DNA of 64,000 nucleotides from Pygmaiobacter massiliensis (lineage in GTDB: Bacteria > Bacillota > Clostridia > Oscillospirales > Ruminococcaceae): positions 1 through 64,000 of the forward strand of contig JALFTI010000028.1 of NCBI GenBank assembly GCA_022778585.1, in the 5' to 3' direction. Below, piece after piece: positions 16,744-25,049 of this stretch. Every line of letters begins with the position of its first letter. Positions within the stretch are counted from its first letter, which is position 1. A program made the position numbers and the translations under genes. Below the pieces are notes generated by a model. The model did not search any database. It was not told the origin of the DNA and saw only the letters and a program-made list of their open reading frames with translations.

Positions 16744-18111
16744 ATGGACATAGTTCCTACATTGCTGCTTCTTGTACTGCTTATTGGGGTCAACGCGTTT
16801 TTTGCCATGAGCGAGATCGCCATCATCTCCATCAACACCCAGAAGATGAAGAAACTGGCCGAGGAGGGAAGCCGGGCGGCTAGCCACCTGCTCACCATTA
16901 CCGATGCACCGTCGGACTTTTTGGCCACCATTCAGGTGGGGGTTACGCTGTCGGGTTTTTTGTCTTCGGCTGTGGCGGCAGATAATTTTGCCGACCCCAT
17001 GGTGGCGGCGCTGGCCTTTACGGGGGTTCCCGCCGAGGTTCTGCGCAGTGCGGTGCTGGTTATCAACACCCTCATTTTGTCCTACTTCACCCTTATCATG
17101 GGCGAGCTGGTGCCAAAGCGGATCGCTATGAAGGACCCCGACGCCGTTGCGCTGAAAACGGTAGGGGTTGTGTGGGGCATGTACAAGGTTTGCGGCTTTT
17201 TTGTGCGGTTTTTGGCATTGTCCACCAACCTGGTTTTGCGGCTGTTTGGCATTGGGCCGGAAAACGAGGAAGAAAAGGTGGATGAAGAGGATATCCTCAT
17301 GATGGTGGAAGCCGGCGAGGATTCCGGCGCTATTGAGCCGCACGAGCGTACCATGATCGAGAACATCTTCCAGTTTGACGACCGCCGGGTTTCGGATGTT
17401 ATGACCCACCGCACTGACATTGTGGCGGTGGAGCAGAGCGCCAGTGTGGATGAGCTGCTGCGTTTGGCGCAGCAGGACCGTTACTCCCGCCTGCCGGTCT
17501 ACCGGGAAGATCTGGACGACATTGTGGGAACGGTCTATCTGAAGGATGTCATTCCTTACCTTTCCCAGGGCAAAACCGAAAATATGACCGCTGCCCAGCT
17601 GATGCGGCAGGTTTTGTATGTGCCGGCCGCCATGCGCTGCACGCTGCTTTTGCGCCAGTTTCGGGAGAAAAAGCTGCGTATGGCCATTGTGGTGGACGAA
17701 TACGGCGGCACCGAAGGCCTTGTGACGATGGAAGACCTTTTGGAAGCCATTGTGGGAGATATGGACGACGAGCACGACGGGGAAGAGGAGATCGTGCAGC
17801 TGTCCGACACCAGCTGGCTGTTCTCGGGCGAAGCCGAGATCGACCAGGTGGAAAAGCTTTTGGGCAAGGATTTGTTTGAAAATGACGATTCCGATACCCT
17901 CAACGGCTTTATCACCGGGCGGCTGGGCCGTATTCCGGCAGCGGGCGAGGTCATTCCGCTGAAGGAAGAAGGGTATTTATGTACCATTGTGCAGGCCAAT
18001 GCCCGCTGTATTGAAAAGCTGCGGGTGGAAAAGGTGCAGCCGGATCTGGCAGACGAGCCTGCCCAAAGCGTGCCCGGCAAGGATAAAGAGGGCGAAAAGA
18101 AGAAAGACTAA
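16744..18111 (+). CDS. CNNM/CorC (HlyC) family membrane protein with CBS domains
   Basis: About 455 residues: a DUF21/CNNM transmembrane domain (1-200, with NAFFAMSEIAIISIN and VTLSGFLSSAVAADNFADP), a CBS pair (about 200-335, RVSDVMTHRTDI and VVDEYGGTEGLVTMEDLLEAIVG), and a C-terminal CorC_HlyC domain (SGEAEIDQVEKLLG). Members affect Mg2+ efflux or homeostasis. The start is uncertain: the ATG at 16744 gives the normal N-terminus MDIVPTLLLLVLL but its ribosome site (AAAGGG) is about 15 bases away; a GTG at 16693 adds 17 residues behind GGGCGGG. Followed directly by a terminator. Confidence 0.88.
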   Translation: MDIVPTLLLLVLLIGVNAFFAMSEIAIISINTQKMKKLAEEGSRAASHLLTITDAPSDFLATIQVGVTLSGFLSSAVAADNFADPMVAALAFTGVPAEVLRSAVLVINTLILSYFTLIMGELVPKRIAMKDPDAVALKTVGVVWGMYKVCGFFVRFLALSTNLVLRLFGIGPENEEEKVDEEDILMMVEAGEDSGAIEPHERTMIENIFQFDDRRVSDVMTHRTDIVAVEQSASVDELLRLAQQDRYSRLPVYREDLDDIVGTVYLKDVIPYLSQGKTENMTAAQLMRQVLYVPAAMRCTLLLRQFREKKLRMAIVVDEYGGTEGLVTMEDLLEAIVGDMDDEHDGEEEIVQLSDTSWLFSGEAEIDQVEKLLGKDLFENDDSDTLNGFITGRLGRIPAAGEVIPLKEEGYLCTIVQANARCIEKLRVEKVQPDLADEPAQSVPGKDKEGEKKKD

Positions 18112-18134
18112 GCAGGCAATGCCTGCCCCATTTG

Positions 18135-18164
18135 CAGCCGGGCTTTGCCCGGCTGCTTTTTTTG
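18135..18164 (+). terminator. Intrinsic terminator
   Basis: GCAGCCGGGC TTT GCCCGGCTGC followed by seven T, just after the CBS-domain gene. Confidence 0.9.
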
Positions 18165-18201
18165 CCAAGATTTTTTGAAAAACAGAAAGGATGGACCCAA
18201 A

Positions 18202-19416
18202 ATGCAGCCCAGCGAGAGACTTTTGCAGTATGTAACCTTTTCCACCGCCAGCAACGAGGCAGAAAGCAGCTGTCCTTCCAGCGCAGGGCAGCTGGAATTT
18301 GCCCGTTTTTTGTGCAGCCAGCTGCAAAAGCTGGGCCTTTTGGACGCCAGGGTGGACCGGTGGGGGTATGTTTACGCCAGCCTGCCGGCAAGCGAAGGCT
18401 GCGAAAAAAAGCGGCCGCTGGGTTTTATTGCTCACATGGACACCTCTCCCGACGCACCGGGCAAAGGGGTGCAGCCGATGGTTTGGCCAAACTATGACGG
18501 CAAGCTGCTCCGGCTAAAAAACGGCACCGTGCTGGACCCAGCGCTTTTGCCGCAGCTTAGCCAGATGCGGGGCAAAACCCTGATTACCTCCTCGGGCGAT
18601 ACCCTGCTTGGGGCGGACGACAAGGCCGGCATTGCCGAAATTATGACCATGCTGGAGCGGGTGATTACCCAAAACCTGCCCCACCCCAAGCTGGCGGTGG
18701 CCTTTACGCCGGACGAGGAGATTGGCCGCGGGGCCGACCGGTTTGACCTTGCTTTGTTTGGCGCGCCGGTGGCCTACACGGTGGACGGCGAAACGCCAGG
18801 CGTGGTGGAATACGAGACCTTCAACGCAGCCAGCGCGGTGGTGACCTTTTGTGGGGTGTCGGTTCACCCGGGCGCGGCCAAAGGGGTTATGAAAAACGCG
18901 GCGGCGTTGGCGGCGCAGTTTGCCCAGCTTTTGCCCCAAGACCAAACCCCGGAAAAAACCGAAGGCAGGCAGGGCTTTTTTCATCTGCACCACATGGAGG
19001 GCACGGTGGAAAAAGCAACGCTGGAATACCTTTTGCGGGACCACAGCGACGAAGGGTTTTGCCAGCGCAAACAGCTGCTGGAAAAGCTTGTAAACCAGGC
19101 AAACGCCCTGTGGGGAGAGGGCACCGTTTCGGTACAGATTACCGATACCTATTACAATATGGCCCGTGTGCTGCAAAACCATATGGATCTGGTAGAAAAT
19201 GCGCTAGAGGTTTTTGCAGCCCAGGGCCTTTCGGGCGAAACCCAGCCGGTGCGGGGCGGGACCGACGGCAGCAAGCTTTCGTTTTTGGGGCTGCCTTGCC
19301 CAAACCTGCCCACCGGGGGCCATGCCTTCCACGGCAGGTGTGAATATATAGCCGCCGAGGATATGGAGCTGTGCTGTCAGACCCTTTTGGGCCTGGTGGA
19401 GCGCGCAGCACGCTAA
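18202..19416 (+). CDS. pepT: Peptidase T (tripeptide aminopeptidase)
   Basis: 404 residues, the usual PepT length. M20B metallopeptidase motifs: FIAHMDTSPDAPG (first metal His and catalytic Asp), LLGADDKAGIAEIM (bridging Asp), FTPDEEIGRGADRF (catalytic Glu pair), YTVDGE, and the C-terminal LPTGGHAFHGRCEY with the last metal His. It removes N-terminal residues from tripeptides in the cytosol. The ATG at 18202 sits eleven bases after AGAAAGG. Single gene after a terminator. Confidence 0.95.
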   Translation: MQPSERLLQYVTFSTASNEAESSCPSSAGQLEFARFLCSQLQKLGLLDARVDRWGYVYASLPASEGCEKKRPLGFIAHMDTSPDAPGKGVQPMVWPNYDGKLLRLKNGTVLDPALLPQLSQMRGKTLITSSGDTLLGADDKAGIAEIMTMLERVITQNLPHPKLAVAFTPDEEIGRGADRFDLALFGAPVAYTVDGETPGVVEYETFNAASAVVTFCGVSVHPGAAKGVMKNAAALAAQFAQLLPQDQTPEKTEGRQGFFHLHHMEGTVEKATLEYLLRDHSDEGFCQRKQLLEKLVNQANALWGEGTVSVQITDTYYNMARVLQNHMDLVENALEVFAAQGLSGETQPVRGGTDGSKLSFLGLPCPNLPTGGHAFHGRCEYIAAEDMELCCQTLLGLVERAAR

Positions 19417-19597
19417 GCGGGCAGGCCCTTGCAGGCAAAACCGCACAAAAAGGGTCCAAACCGGAATTTTGCGAAAGGGCAGGCGGAATAATAGGTCTGT
19501 TTCAGTAGGTAAGTGGTTTTTGGCACAAAGCGCGCAGCCAAATAAAAAGAAAAACGCGTTTGGGGTACACAACGCCTTAGCATGGGTAAAAACAAAA
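19417..19597. other. Intergenic, nothing recognised
   Basis: A stretch between the convergent pepT and small-peptide genes. No gene seen. Confidence 0.5.
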
Positions 19598-19634
19598 TAA
19601 AAAAATCCCCGCTGCCCAAAAACTGGCAGCGGGG
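19598..19634 (-). terminator. Terminator on the minus strand
   Basis: CCCCGCTGCC and GGCAGCGGGG pair around an 8-base loop. The T run is on the minus strand, so it ends the transcript of the 51-residue ORF, 120 bases upstream. Confidence 0.75.
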
Positions 19635-19754
19635 CGGGATTAATGGCTTTGCCGCCGGCGGGGCAGTGTGCGGGCCGTCGCCGGGGCGGGGAGCCTATAA
19701 GAGGGAACACAAAAAAGAAGATACTGTTTTTCGCAGTACAGACGGCTCGCTTTA

Positions 19755-19910
19755 TCAGGCCTTGGCGCCCTGTTCAGCCAGCAAAGCCTGGTGCAAAGCC
19801 GGACGCCACTCGGTAAAGATCAAAACCAGCGGAATGAAAAAGCAGATCGGGGACATGATAATGCAGTTGAGGATCTCTTTTTTGATTTGCAGATAAGCTT
19901 CACTGTGCAT
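19755..19910 (-). CDS. Small single-pass membrane protein, 51 residues
   Basis: An ORF with an AGGAGGAATTCCCC ribosome site directly before the ATG at 19910. The product starts MHSEAYLQIKKEILNCI, then has a hydrophobic segment (about residues 16-32, IIMSPICFFIPLVLIF), then a short amphipathic tail ending EQGAKA. A TATAAT on the minus strand at 19973-19978 could be its -10, though without a good -35. It has its own terminator. I do not recognise the family. The strong ribosome site and isolated transcription unit argue that it is real. Confidence 0.65.
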   Translation of the reverse strand: MHSEAYLQIKKEILNCIIMSPICFFIPLVLIFTEWRPALHQALLAEQGAKA

Positions 19911-20114
19911 GGGGAATTCCTCCTGTTTTGTTTGATGAAGTATGCGGCGTGCACCGCTTCTTTTCGTACTCTATTATAGCGGCCCTGGCGCTAATATGGC
20001 GGAAAGACAACCGCTGCAGGTGGTGTATTGGGGCCTGCTTGGGGCAAAAAATCGTTAAAAATCTGCCAAGAAAAAACTGCTTTTCAATCCGTGGCCGGAA
20101 TGGAGAGATAAGTG

Positions 20115-20123
20115 TGGTATAAT
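20115..20123 (+). promoter_or_regulatory. Extended -10 promoter of the sensor kinase operon
   Basis: TGGTATAAT with TATAAT at 20118-20123, about 136 bases before the kinase start. Confidence 0.55.
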
Positions 20124-20258
20124 GAACCGCAGAGTATGGAGAAGCGAACAGCATAGGCAGAAAGAGTATCGGCCTGAAAGCAGTGCCCCCCACTAAATAG
20201 AAGGCCTAGTTTATACCTGGCAGGTACTTGGCAAAGCGAAACAAGAAGGAGGAAGAAT

Positions 20259-21359
20259 ATGTCAAAGGACAAGCAAGGTGGAGTGATGGTCCGGCGGCTT
20301 TTTTATAACCTGGCGGTGGTGACCGTCTTTATGGCAGACGCATTTTTTTTGTGCTTGCTTTTGTCCAACACCGTAGGGGATGACAGCAGCTTTGCGGTGC
20401 CGATTTATCTGTTGGCGGTGGCTATGATCTCCCGCTTTACCAGCGGCTACTGGTATGGTATTCTGGCTTCGGTGCTGGGGGTGGTGCTGGTCAATACGGT
20501 GTTTACATATCCCTATTGGGTGTTTGATCTTTCCATTGCCGGCTACCCTCTCACCTTTGCGGTTATGCTGACCGTTTCCTCTATGATCAGTGCACTGACC
20601 ACCCAGGTGAAAAAACAGGAGCAGCTGCGCTTTGAGGCGGAAAAGGAGAAAATGCGGGCAAACCTGTTGCGTTCGGTCTCGCACGATCTTCGCACGCCGC
20701 TTGCTTCCATTCAGGGGGCAAGTTCCACCCTGCTGGAAAATGCCTCGCTGCCCAGGCAGCAGCAGGAGGAGCTTTTGCGGGAGATTGATCAGGACGCCCG
20801 CTGGCTGACGCGGGTAACCGAAAATATTTTGTCGGTTACCAAGTTTACCGGCAAGCAGGTGGGGCTAAAAAAGAACGAAGAGGTTATGGAGGAAATTGTC
20901 TCCAGTGCCATTGTAAAGTTCCGGCGCGGGCATGCTTCGCTGCCGGTTACGGTGGAAAAACCCAAGAATATTTTGCTGGTGCCGATGGACGCCACCCTGA
21001 TCGAGCAGGTTTTGCTGAATTTATTAGAAAATGTGGCCTGCCATGCGCAAACGGCCACCTGCATTAAGGTGCGCATTCAGCCCCAGCCGGGCCGGGTGGT
21101 GGTCAGCGTGGCCGACAACGGGGTAGGTATTGCGCCGGCCCGTTTGGCGCATATTTTTGACGGGTACGGCGAGCTGGTGGACCAAAAGGCCGCCGCCGAT
21201 AACGGCCGGCGCAACATGGGGCTGGGGCTTTCGGTCTGCAGTGCCATCATGTATGCCCACGACGGCGGTATCTGGGCAGAAAACAATAAACAGGGCGGGG
21301 CAACCTTCAGCTTCTGGCTGCCCTGTGATCAGGAAGAACAGGAGGATCTGGATGAGTAA
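20259..21359 (+). CDS. Sensor histidine kinase, KdpD-like C-terminal portion
   Basis: 366 residues. Residues 10-110 hold four membrane segments of the DUF4118 type found in KdpD. The HisKA H-box is SVSHDLRTPLASIQG (His near residue 147). ATPase motifs follow: an N-box in LLNLLENVACHA, DNGVGI, and GLGLSVC. The large N-terminal KdpD sensor and USP domains are absent. ATG at 20259 behind AAGGAGGAAGAAT. It overlaps the response regulator by eight bases. No kdpFABC genes are near, so a K+ role is not supported by context. Confidence 0.88.
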   Translation: MSKDKQGGVMVRRLFYNLAVVTVFMADAFFLCLLLSNTVGDDSSFAVPIYLLAVAMISRFTSGYWYGILASVLGVVLVNTVFTYPYWVFDLSIAGYPLTFAVMLTVSSMISALTTQVKKQEQLRFEAEKEKMRANLLRSVSHDLRTPLASIQGASSTLLENASLPRQQQEELLREIDQDARWLTRVTENILSVTKFTGKQVGLKKNEEVMEEIVSSAIVKFRRGHASLPVTVEKPKNILLVPMDATLIEQVLLNLLENVACHAQTATCIKVRIQPQPGRVVVSVADNGVGIAPARLAHIFDGYGELVDQKAAADNGRRNMGLGLSVCSAIMYAHDGGIWAENNKQGGATFSFWLPCDQEEQEDLDE

Positions 21360-22083
21360 CGCGCTGAAAGAAAAAATTTTGGTGGTGGAGGACGACCGGG
21401 GCATTGGCAAGTTTTTGTGCACAAACCTTTCGGCCAATGGCTACGATGTGGTGGTAAGCGAAACCGGAAAGGTAGCGCTGGAACTGATTAGCTCCCATTG
21501 TCCGGACTGCATTCTTTTGGACCTGGGCCTTCCCGATATGGACGGAGACCAGATCATTCAGCAGGTGCGCAGCTGGACCCGCACCCCCATTATTGTTATT
21601 TCGGCCCGCACCTTGGAGACCGATAAGGCAAACGCACTGGACTTGGGCGCGGACGATTACCTTACCAAGCCCTTCAGTACCGTGGAGCTTTTGGCCCGTA
21701 TTCGGGCCGCGCTGCGCCATACCCGCACCAGTTCGGAAAACGGCGAAATTGCCATGCAGGGTACCTTCCATGTGGGAGAGCTTTGTGTGGATTACCGCAA
21801 ACACCGGGTGTTCCGCTCCGGACAGGATATGAACCTGACCCCCAACGAATTTAGAATTGTGGCCCTTTTGGGCATGCATGCAGGCCAGGTGCTCACCTAT
21901 AAGCACATCCTGCGGGAGCTATGGGGTCCTTCCGCCAGTTCGGATAATAAAATTCTTCGGGTGCATATGGCCAATATTCGCCGCAAAATTGAACCGAACC
22001 CCGACGAGCCGATTTACATTTTTACCGAAGTAGGGGTGGGCTACCGCATGGCCCAGCCGGACGAGATGGGACAGCAGAATTGA
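21352..22083 (+). CDS. OmpR/KdpE-like response regulator
   Basis: 243 residues. The receiver domain (1-125) has the acidic pair VVEDD, the phospho-Asp in CILLDLGLPDMDG, and the Lys of YLTKPF. The winged-helix DNA-binding domain (140-240) ends RRKIEPNPDEPIYIFTEVGVGYRM, as in KdpE. The ATG at 21352 follows GGAGGATCTG and lies inside the end of the kinase gene, so the pair is co-translated. A longer frame upstream is only the kinase read out of frame. Confidence 0.92.
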   Translation: MSNALKEKILVVEDDRGIGKFLCTNLSANGYDVVVSETGKVALELISSHCPDCILLDLGLPDMDGDQIIQQVRSWTRTPIIVISARTLETDKANALDLGADDYLTKPFSTVELLARIRAALRHTRTSSENGEIAMQGTFHVGELCVDYRKHRVFRSGQDMNLTPNEFRIVALLGMHAGQVLTYKHILRELWGPSASSDNKILRVHMANIRRKIEPNPDEPIYIFTEVGVGYRMAQPDEMGQQN

Positions 22084-22340
22084 CCAAAACCTTGCCCTAA
22101 TGTTGCCCAAACCTTCTTGTGAACCCTTTTTAATGCCCAAGGGTGTGCTGGTGGTATGACAAACTTTCAGGGGACAAAACCAGGGGACAAAGCGGCAGCT
22201 TTATATGCGTCAAAACGCTTGTTTTGCTGCGCTTTAAAAATGGCAAAAATGTTCCCCCATACTCAAACGGCATATGGCAGCATATTAGGCACCTTTGTGT
22301 GCCGGGGGTGGGTTTGGCTTTGGTTTATACCCCAATAATC
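22084..22340. other. Untranslated region after the response regulator
   Basis: No ORF with a ribosome site. It precedes the strong hairpin at 22341. Confidence 0.5.
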
Positions 22341-22382
22341 AATAAGCGCCGCAGCTTTCTGTAAAGCTGCGGCGCTTATTTT
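22341..22382 (+). terminator. Strong intrinsic hairpin terminator
   Basis: AATAAGCGCCGCAGCTTT and its complement around CTGT, followed by TTTTG. The A run on the other side could make it bidirectional. Confidence 0.85.
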
Positions 22383-22548
22383 GTTTATCCATAAAAGCCT
22401 GCCAAAACCATAACTTGCAAAAAGCGGACGAAAAACAAAAGGTAAAAAATTTCACCGCTGCGTTTTTGCAAAAAGTTTTGCTTTTGCAAAAGACTTTTGG
22501 GGCGGTGTTTATTGGGGTACAAAATAAACCCAAAAGCAAACAACAAAC

Positions 22549-22582
22549 AAAAAAGCAGCCTGCAAAACTGCAGGCTGCTTTA
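22549..22582 (-). terminator. Terminator of rpmB
   Basis: AAAGCAGCCTGCAG TTTT GCAGGCTGCTTTTTT on the minus strand, eleven bases after the rpmB stop. Confidence 0.85.
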
Positions 22583-22593
22583 AGGGTTGCACA

Positions 22594-22782
22594 TTAGACG
22601 GCGCGGGTAACCTTGCCGGAACGCAGGCAACGGGTGCAGGCATAGATGTATTTCGGAGAACCATCCACAATTGCCTTTACTCTTTTCACGTTCGGCTTCC
22701 AGGTACGGTTCGAACGTCTGTGGGAGTGGGAAACCTGGATACCGAAGGTCATGCCCTTACCACAACAATCACACTTTGCCAC
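22594..22782 (-). CDS. rpmB: 50S ribosomal protein L28
   Basis: 62 residues. The sequence keeps CDCCGKGMTFGIQVSHSHRRSNRTW and ends YACTRCLRSGKVTRAV; the two Cys pairs (CDCC, CTRC) form the zinc ribbon of the C+ type of L28. A GTG at 22782 is preceded by GGAGGAGGTGCAGAAA and gives the normal MAKC start. Single-gene unit with its own promoter and terminator. Confidence 0.96.
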   Translation of the reverse strand: MAKCDCCGKGMTFGIQVSHSHRRSNRTWKPNVKRVKAIVDGSPKYIYACTRCLRSGKVTRAV

Positions 22783-22818
22783 TTTCTGCACCTCCTCCAT
22801 ATCAAGTCGCTCAAATAT

Positions 22819-22847
22819 AATACCAAACCCTGGGCAAAAAATCAAGC
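22819..22847 (-). promoter_or_regulatory. Promoter of rpmB
   Basis: On the minus strand TTGATT (22847-22842), 17 bases, TATTAT (22824-22819), with an extended TGG before the -10. It lies 37 bases upstream of the start. Confidence 0.7.
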
Positions 22848-22959
22848 CTTTTCGCAAAAAAATTCCCTTAAGGGGCTTGGCTTTCCACAACATACAGGCT
22901 TTTTGGGGCAGGCGCTGGCCAAGTATAGGCCCGCACAGCGGCCTAGGCGGGTAAAACGC

Positions 22960-22989
22960 TTGCCAGCAGCGGCAAAAAAAGTATATAAT
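22960..22989 (+). promoter_or_regulatory. Promoter of the M50 protease gene
   Basis: TTGCCA (22960-22965), 18 bases, TATAAT (22984-22989). Confidence 0.6.
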
Positions 22990-23079
22990 ATTATACCGTA
23001 TATCAATTGTGCGGTCCATACTAAAAAATCGGAAAATGGCCAAGGCCAGGCCGCAGCAATTTTTGGAAAGGGCGATGTT

Positions 23080-23730
23080 ATGCAAAACGAGATTTTCTCG
23101 CTTTTGATCAGGGCCTTTGTTTTGCTTACCGCACTGCCGCTGCACGAATTTTGCCATGTGCTGGCGGCCAGGCTTTTGGGAGACACTACGGCTTTTCGGC
23201 AGGGGCGGTTCAGCTTGAACCCGCTGGCCCACATTGACCCTTTGGGAGCGGTTTGTTTTTTAGCGTTTGGGTTGGGCTGGGCAAAGCCGGTGCCGGTAGC
23301 AACAGGCCGGCTGCGCCACCCCAGGCTGGGCGGCGCATTAGTGGCCGCAGCGGGGCCGGCGGGCAATTTTGCGCTGGCGGTTTTCAGCATGCTTTTGGCC
23401 AAGGTTTTTGTATACCTGCCCTGGCAGGCGGTCACCGAAACGCTGGCTTTGCTTTTTTTCAACGCCGCCATTTTAAATATTACCCTTGGCGTTTTTAACC
23501 TTATGCCGTTTGCCCCGTTTGACGGCGGGCGTATTCTGCAGGCGGTTTTGCCGCGCAGCGTTGCCGTGTGGCTTAGCCGGTACGAAACTGTTTTTTTGGT
23601 AGTGGTGCTGGCGCTGGTTTGGGTTGGGGCTTTTTCCCGGCCGCTTAACTTTTGTACCCAGCAGCTTTTTTACCTGGCTGACCGGGCCACTGCCTGGGTG
23701 GACCTGCTGGCTTTGGGCGTTTTGGGCTAA
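23080..23730 (+). CDS. Site-2 protease family membrane metalloprotease (M50)
   Basis: 216 residues, five or six membrane segments. The zinc site HEFCH (HExxH) is near residue 22, and the third ligand motif NLMPFAPFDGGRIL near residue 145. The short, domain-poor form is the YwhC/Rip3-like M50B subfamily without PDZ or CBS domains. It cleaves substrates within the membrane; the target is unknown. The ATG at 23080 has GGAAAGGGCGAT. It immediately precedes scpA, an arrangement often seen in Firmicutes. Confidence 0.9.
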   Translation: MQNEIFSLLIRAFVLLTALPLHEFCHVLAARLLGDTTAFRQGRFSLNPLAHIDPLGAVCFLAFGLGWAKPVPVATGRLRHPRLGGALVAAAGPAGNFALAVFSMLLAKVFVYLPWQAVTETLALLFFNAAILNITLGVFNLMPFAPFDGGRILQAVLPRSVAVWLSRYETVFLVVVLALVWVGAFSRPLNFCTQQLFYLADRATAWVDLLALGVLG

Positions 23731-23769
23731 AAGCCTAAAGCAATGTTATACCAAAAGGAGGCATCTCTC

Positions 23770-24510
23770 ATCGACACGCTTGTATTCACTCTGTCAGATT
23801 TTGAAGGCCCGCTGGACCTTTTGCTCTATTTGGTCTCAAAAAACAAAATGCAGATCGCCGATGTGGAGATTGTCAGCCTGATTGACCAGTATTTGGCGGT
23901 GGTAAATGGTCCGGCTGGGGCCGAGCTGGACCAGACCAGCGAGTTTATTGAAATGGCAGCCAGGCTGATTTATATGAAGTCGGTGTTTTTATTGCCCCGC
24001 TCGCCGGAAGCTGACCAGCTGCGCCAGGAGCTGACCGGCCAGCTGGTGGAATATTCCGCCTGCAAACAGGCGGCGGCCATGCTGGGGCAGATGGCGGACG
24101 GCATTTTTTTGGCGGTGCGTCAGCCGGCTGTGCTGGAGCAGGAGCATACCTATTCGGGCCGGCACAGCGCTTGGGAGCTGATACGGGCGCTGCAGACGGT
24201 GCAGGGCCGCGCCCAAAATCGCCCTGCCGCGCCCCGTCAGGAGTCCTTTGACCCCATTGTGGCGGCGCCGTTTGTGTCGGTGGCAAGCCGGGTAGTGCAT
24301 ATTTTGCGGGGGCTTGTAACCGGAAAAACAAAAAAGCTGGGGGGGCTTTTTCGGCGCGGGGCAAACCGCAGCGAAACGGTGGCCACCTTTTTGGCGGTGC
24401 TGGAACTGCTGAAGGCCGGCCGTATAAAGGTTTGCCAGGATCAAACGCTGGCCTTGTGCCGCCGCAGTACAGAACAACAGGAGAGTGCAGATGGAACTGG
24501 AACGATATAA
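23770..24510 (+). CDS. scpA: Segregation and condensation protein A
   Basis: About 246 residues. The kleisin N-terminus FEGPLDLLLYLVSKNKMQIADVEIVSLIDQYL and the ARLIYMKSVFLLP helix are diagnostic; the C-terminal winged helix is near 200-240. ScpA links the SMC heads in chromosome condensation. The start is odd: AAAGGAGG (23754-23761) is followed at the ideal eight bases by ATC, not ATG, giving (M)DTLVFTLSDFEGP. The nearest in-frame ATG (23743) lies before that ribosome site and adds nine residues that include it. ATC initiation is therefore a real possibility. It overlaps scpB by 20 bases. Confidence 0.9.
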   Translation: MDTLVFTLSDFEGPLDLLLYLVSKNKMQIADVEIVSLIDQYLAVVNGPAGAELDQTSEFIEMAARLIYMKSVFLLPRSPEADQLRQELTGQLVEYSACKQAAAMLGQMADGIFLAVRQPAVLEQEHTYSGRHSAWELIRALQTVQGRAQNRPAAPRQESFDPIVAAPFVSVASRVVHILRGLVTGKTKKLGGLFRRGANRSETVATFLAVLELLKAGRIKVCQDQTLALCRRSTEQQESADGTGTI

Positions 24511-25048
24511 AGCGGCGCTGGAAGCGGTGCTGTTTGCGCTGGCCGAACCGGCCGATACCGAAAAGCTTGCAGCCGCGCTGGAACTGGACGAGCACACGGT
24601 GGAAAAGCTGTGCGGCCTTTTGCAGGACGAATACAATGCGCCGGGGCGGGGAATCTGCCTGCTTTGCCTGGAAGGCCGCTGGCAGTTTGCAACAAAGCCG
24701 GCCTATGGCAGCTATGTAAAAACCGCACTGGATAACCGGCGCAATGCGCCGCTTTCCCAGGCAGCGTTGGAGGTGCTGGCAGTCATTGCCTATAACCAGC
24801 CGGTTACCCGCAGCTTTGTGGAACAGGTGCGCGGGGTGGACTCGTCCGGTGTGGTGGCGTCCTTGGCTCAAAAGGGGCTCATTGAGGAGGCAGGAAGGCT
24901 GGATTTGCCCGGCCGCCCCATCGCCTTTCGCACAACCGATGTGTTTTTGCGCAGCTTTGGCCTTTCCAGCCTGTCCGAACTGCCGGTGCCCCATGCCGAG
25001 CAGGAGCAGCCGCAAACGCAGGCGCAAGAGGAAAAACAGGAGGGGTAG
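24491..25048 (+). CDS. scpB: Segregation and condensation protein B
   Basis: 185 residues with the two winged-helix domains of ScpB; AALEVLAVIAYNQPVTRSFVEQVRGVDSSGVV is the most conserved block. The C-terminal 25 residues are a Gln/Glu-rich tail (EQEQPQTQAQEEKQEG). It dimerises and binds ScpA and SMC. The ATG at 24491 follows AGGAG by eight bases; a GTG two codons earlier is possible. It begins inside scpA. Confidence 0.93.
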   Translation: MELERYKAALEAVLFALAEPADTEKLAAALELDEHTVEKLCGLLQDEYNAPGRGICLLCLEGRWQFATKPAYGSYVKTALDNRRNAPLSQAALEVLAVIAYNQPVTRSFVEQVRGVDSSGVVASLAQKGLIEEAGRLDLPGRPIAFRTTDVFLRSFGLSSLSELPVPHAEQEQPQTQAQEEKQEG

Positions 25049-25049
25049 T

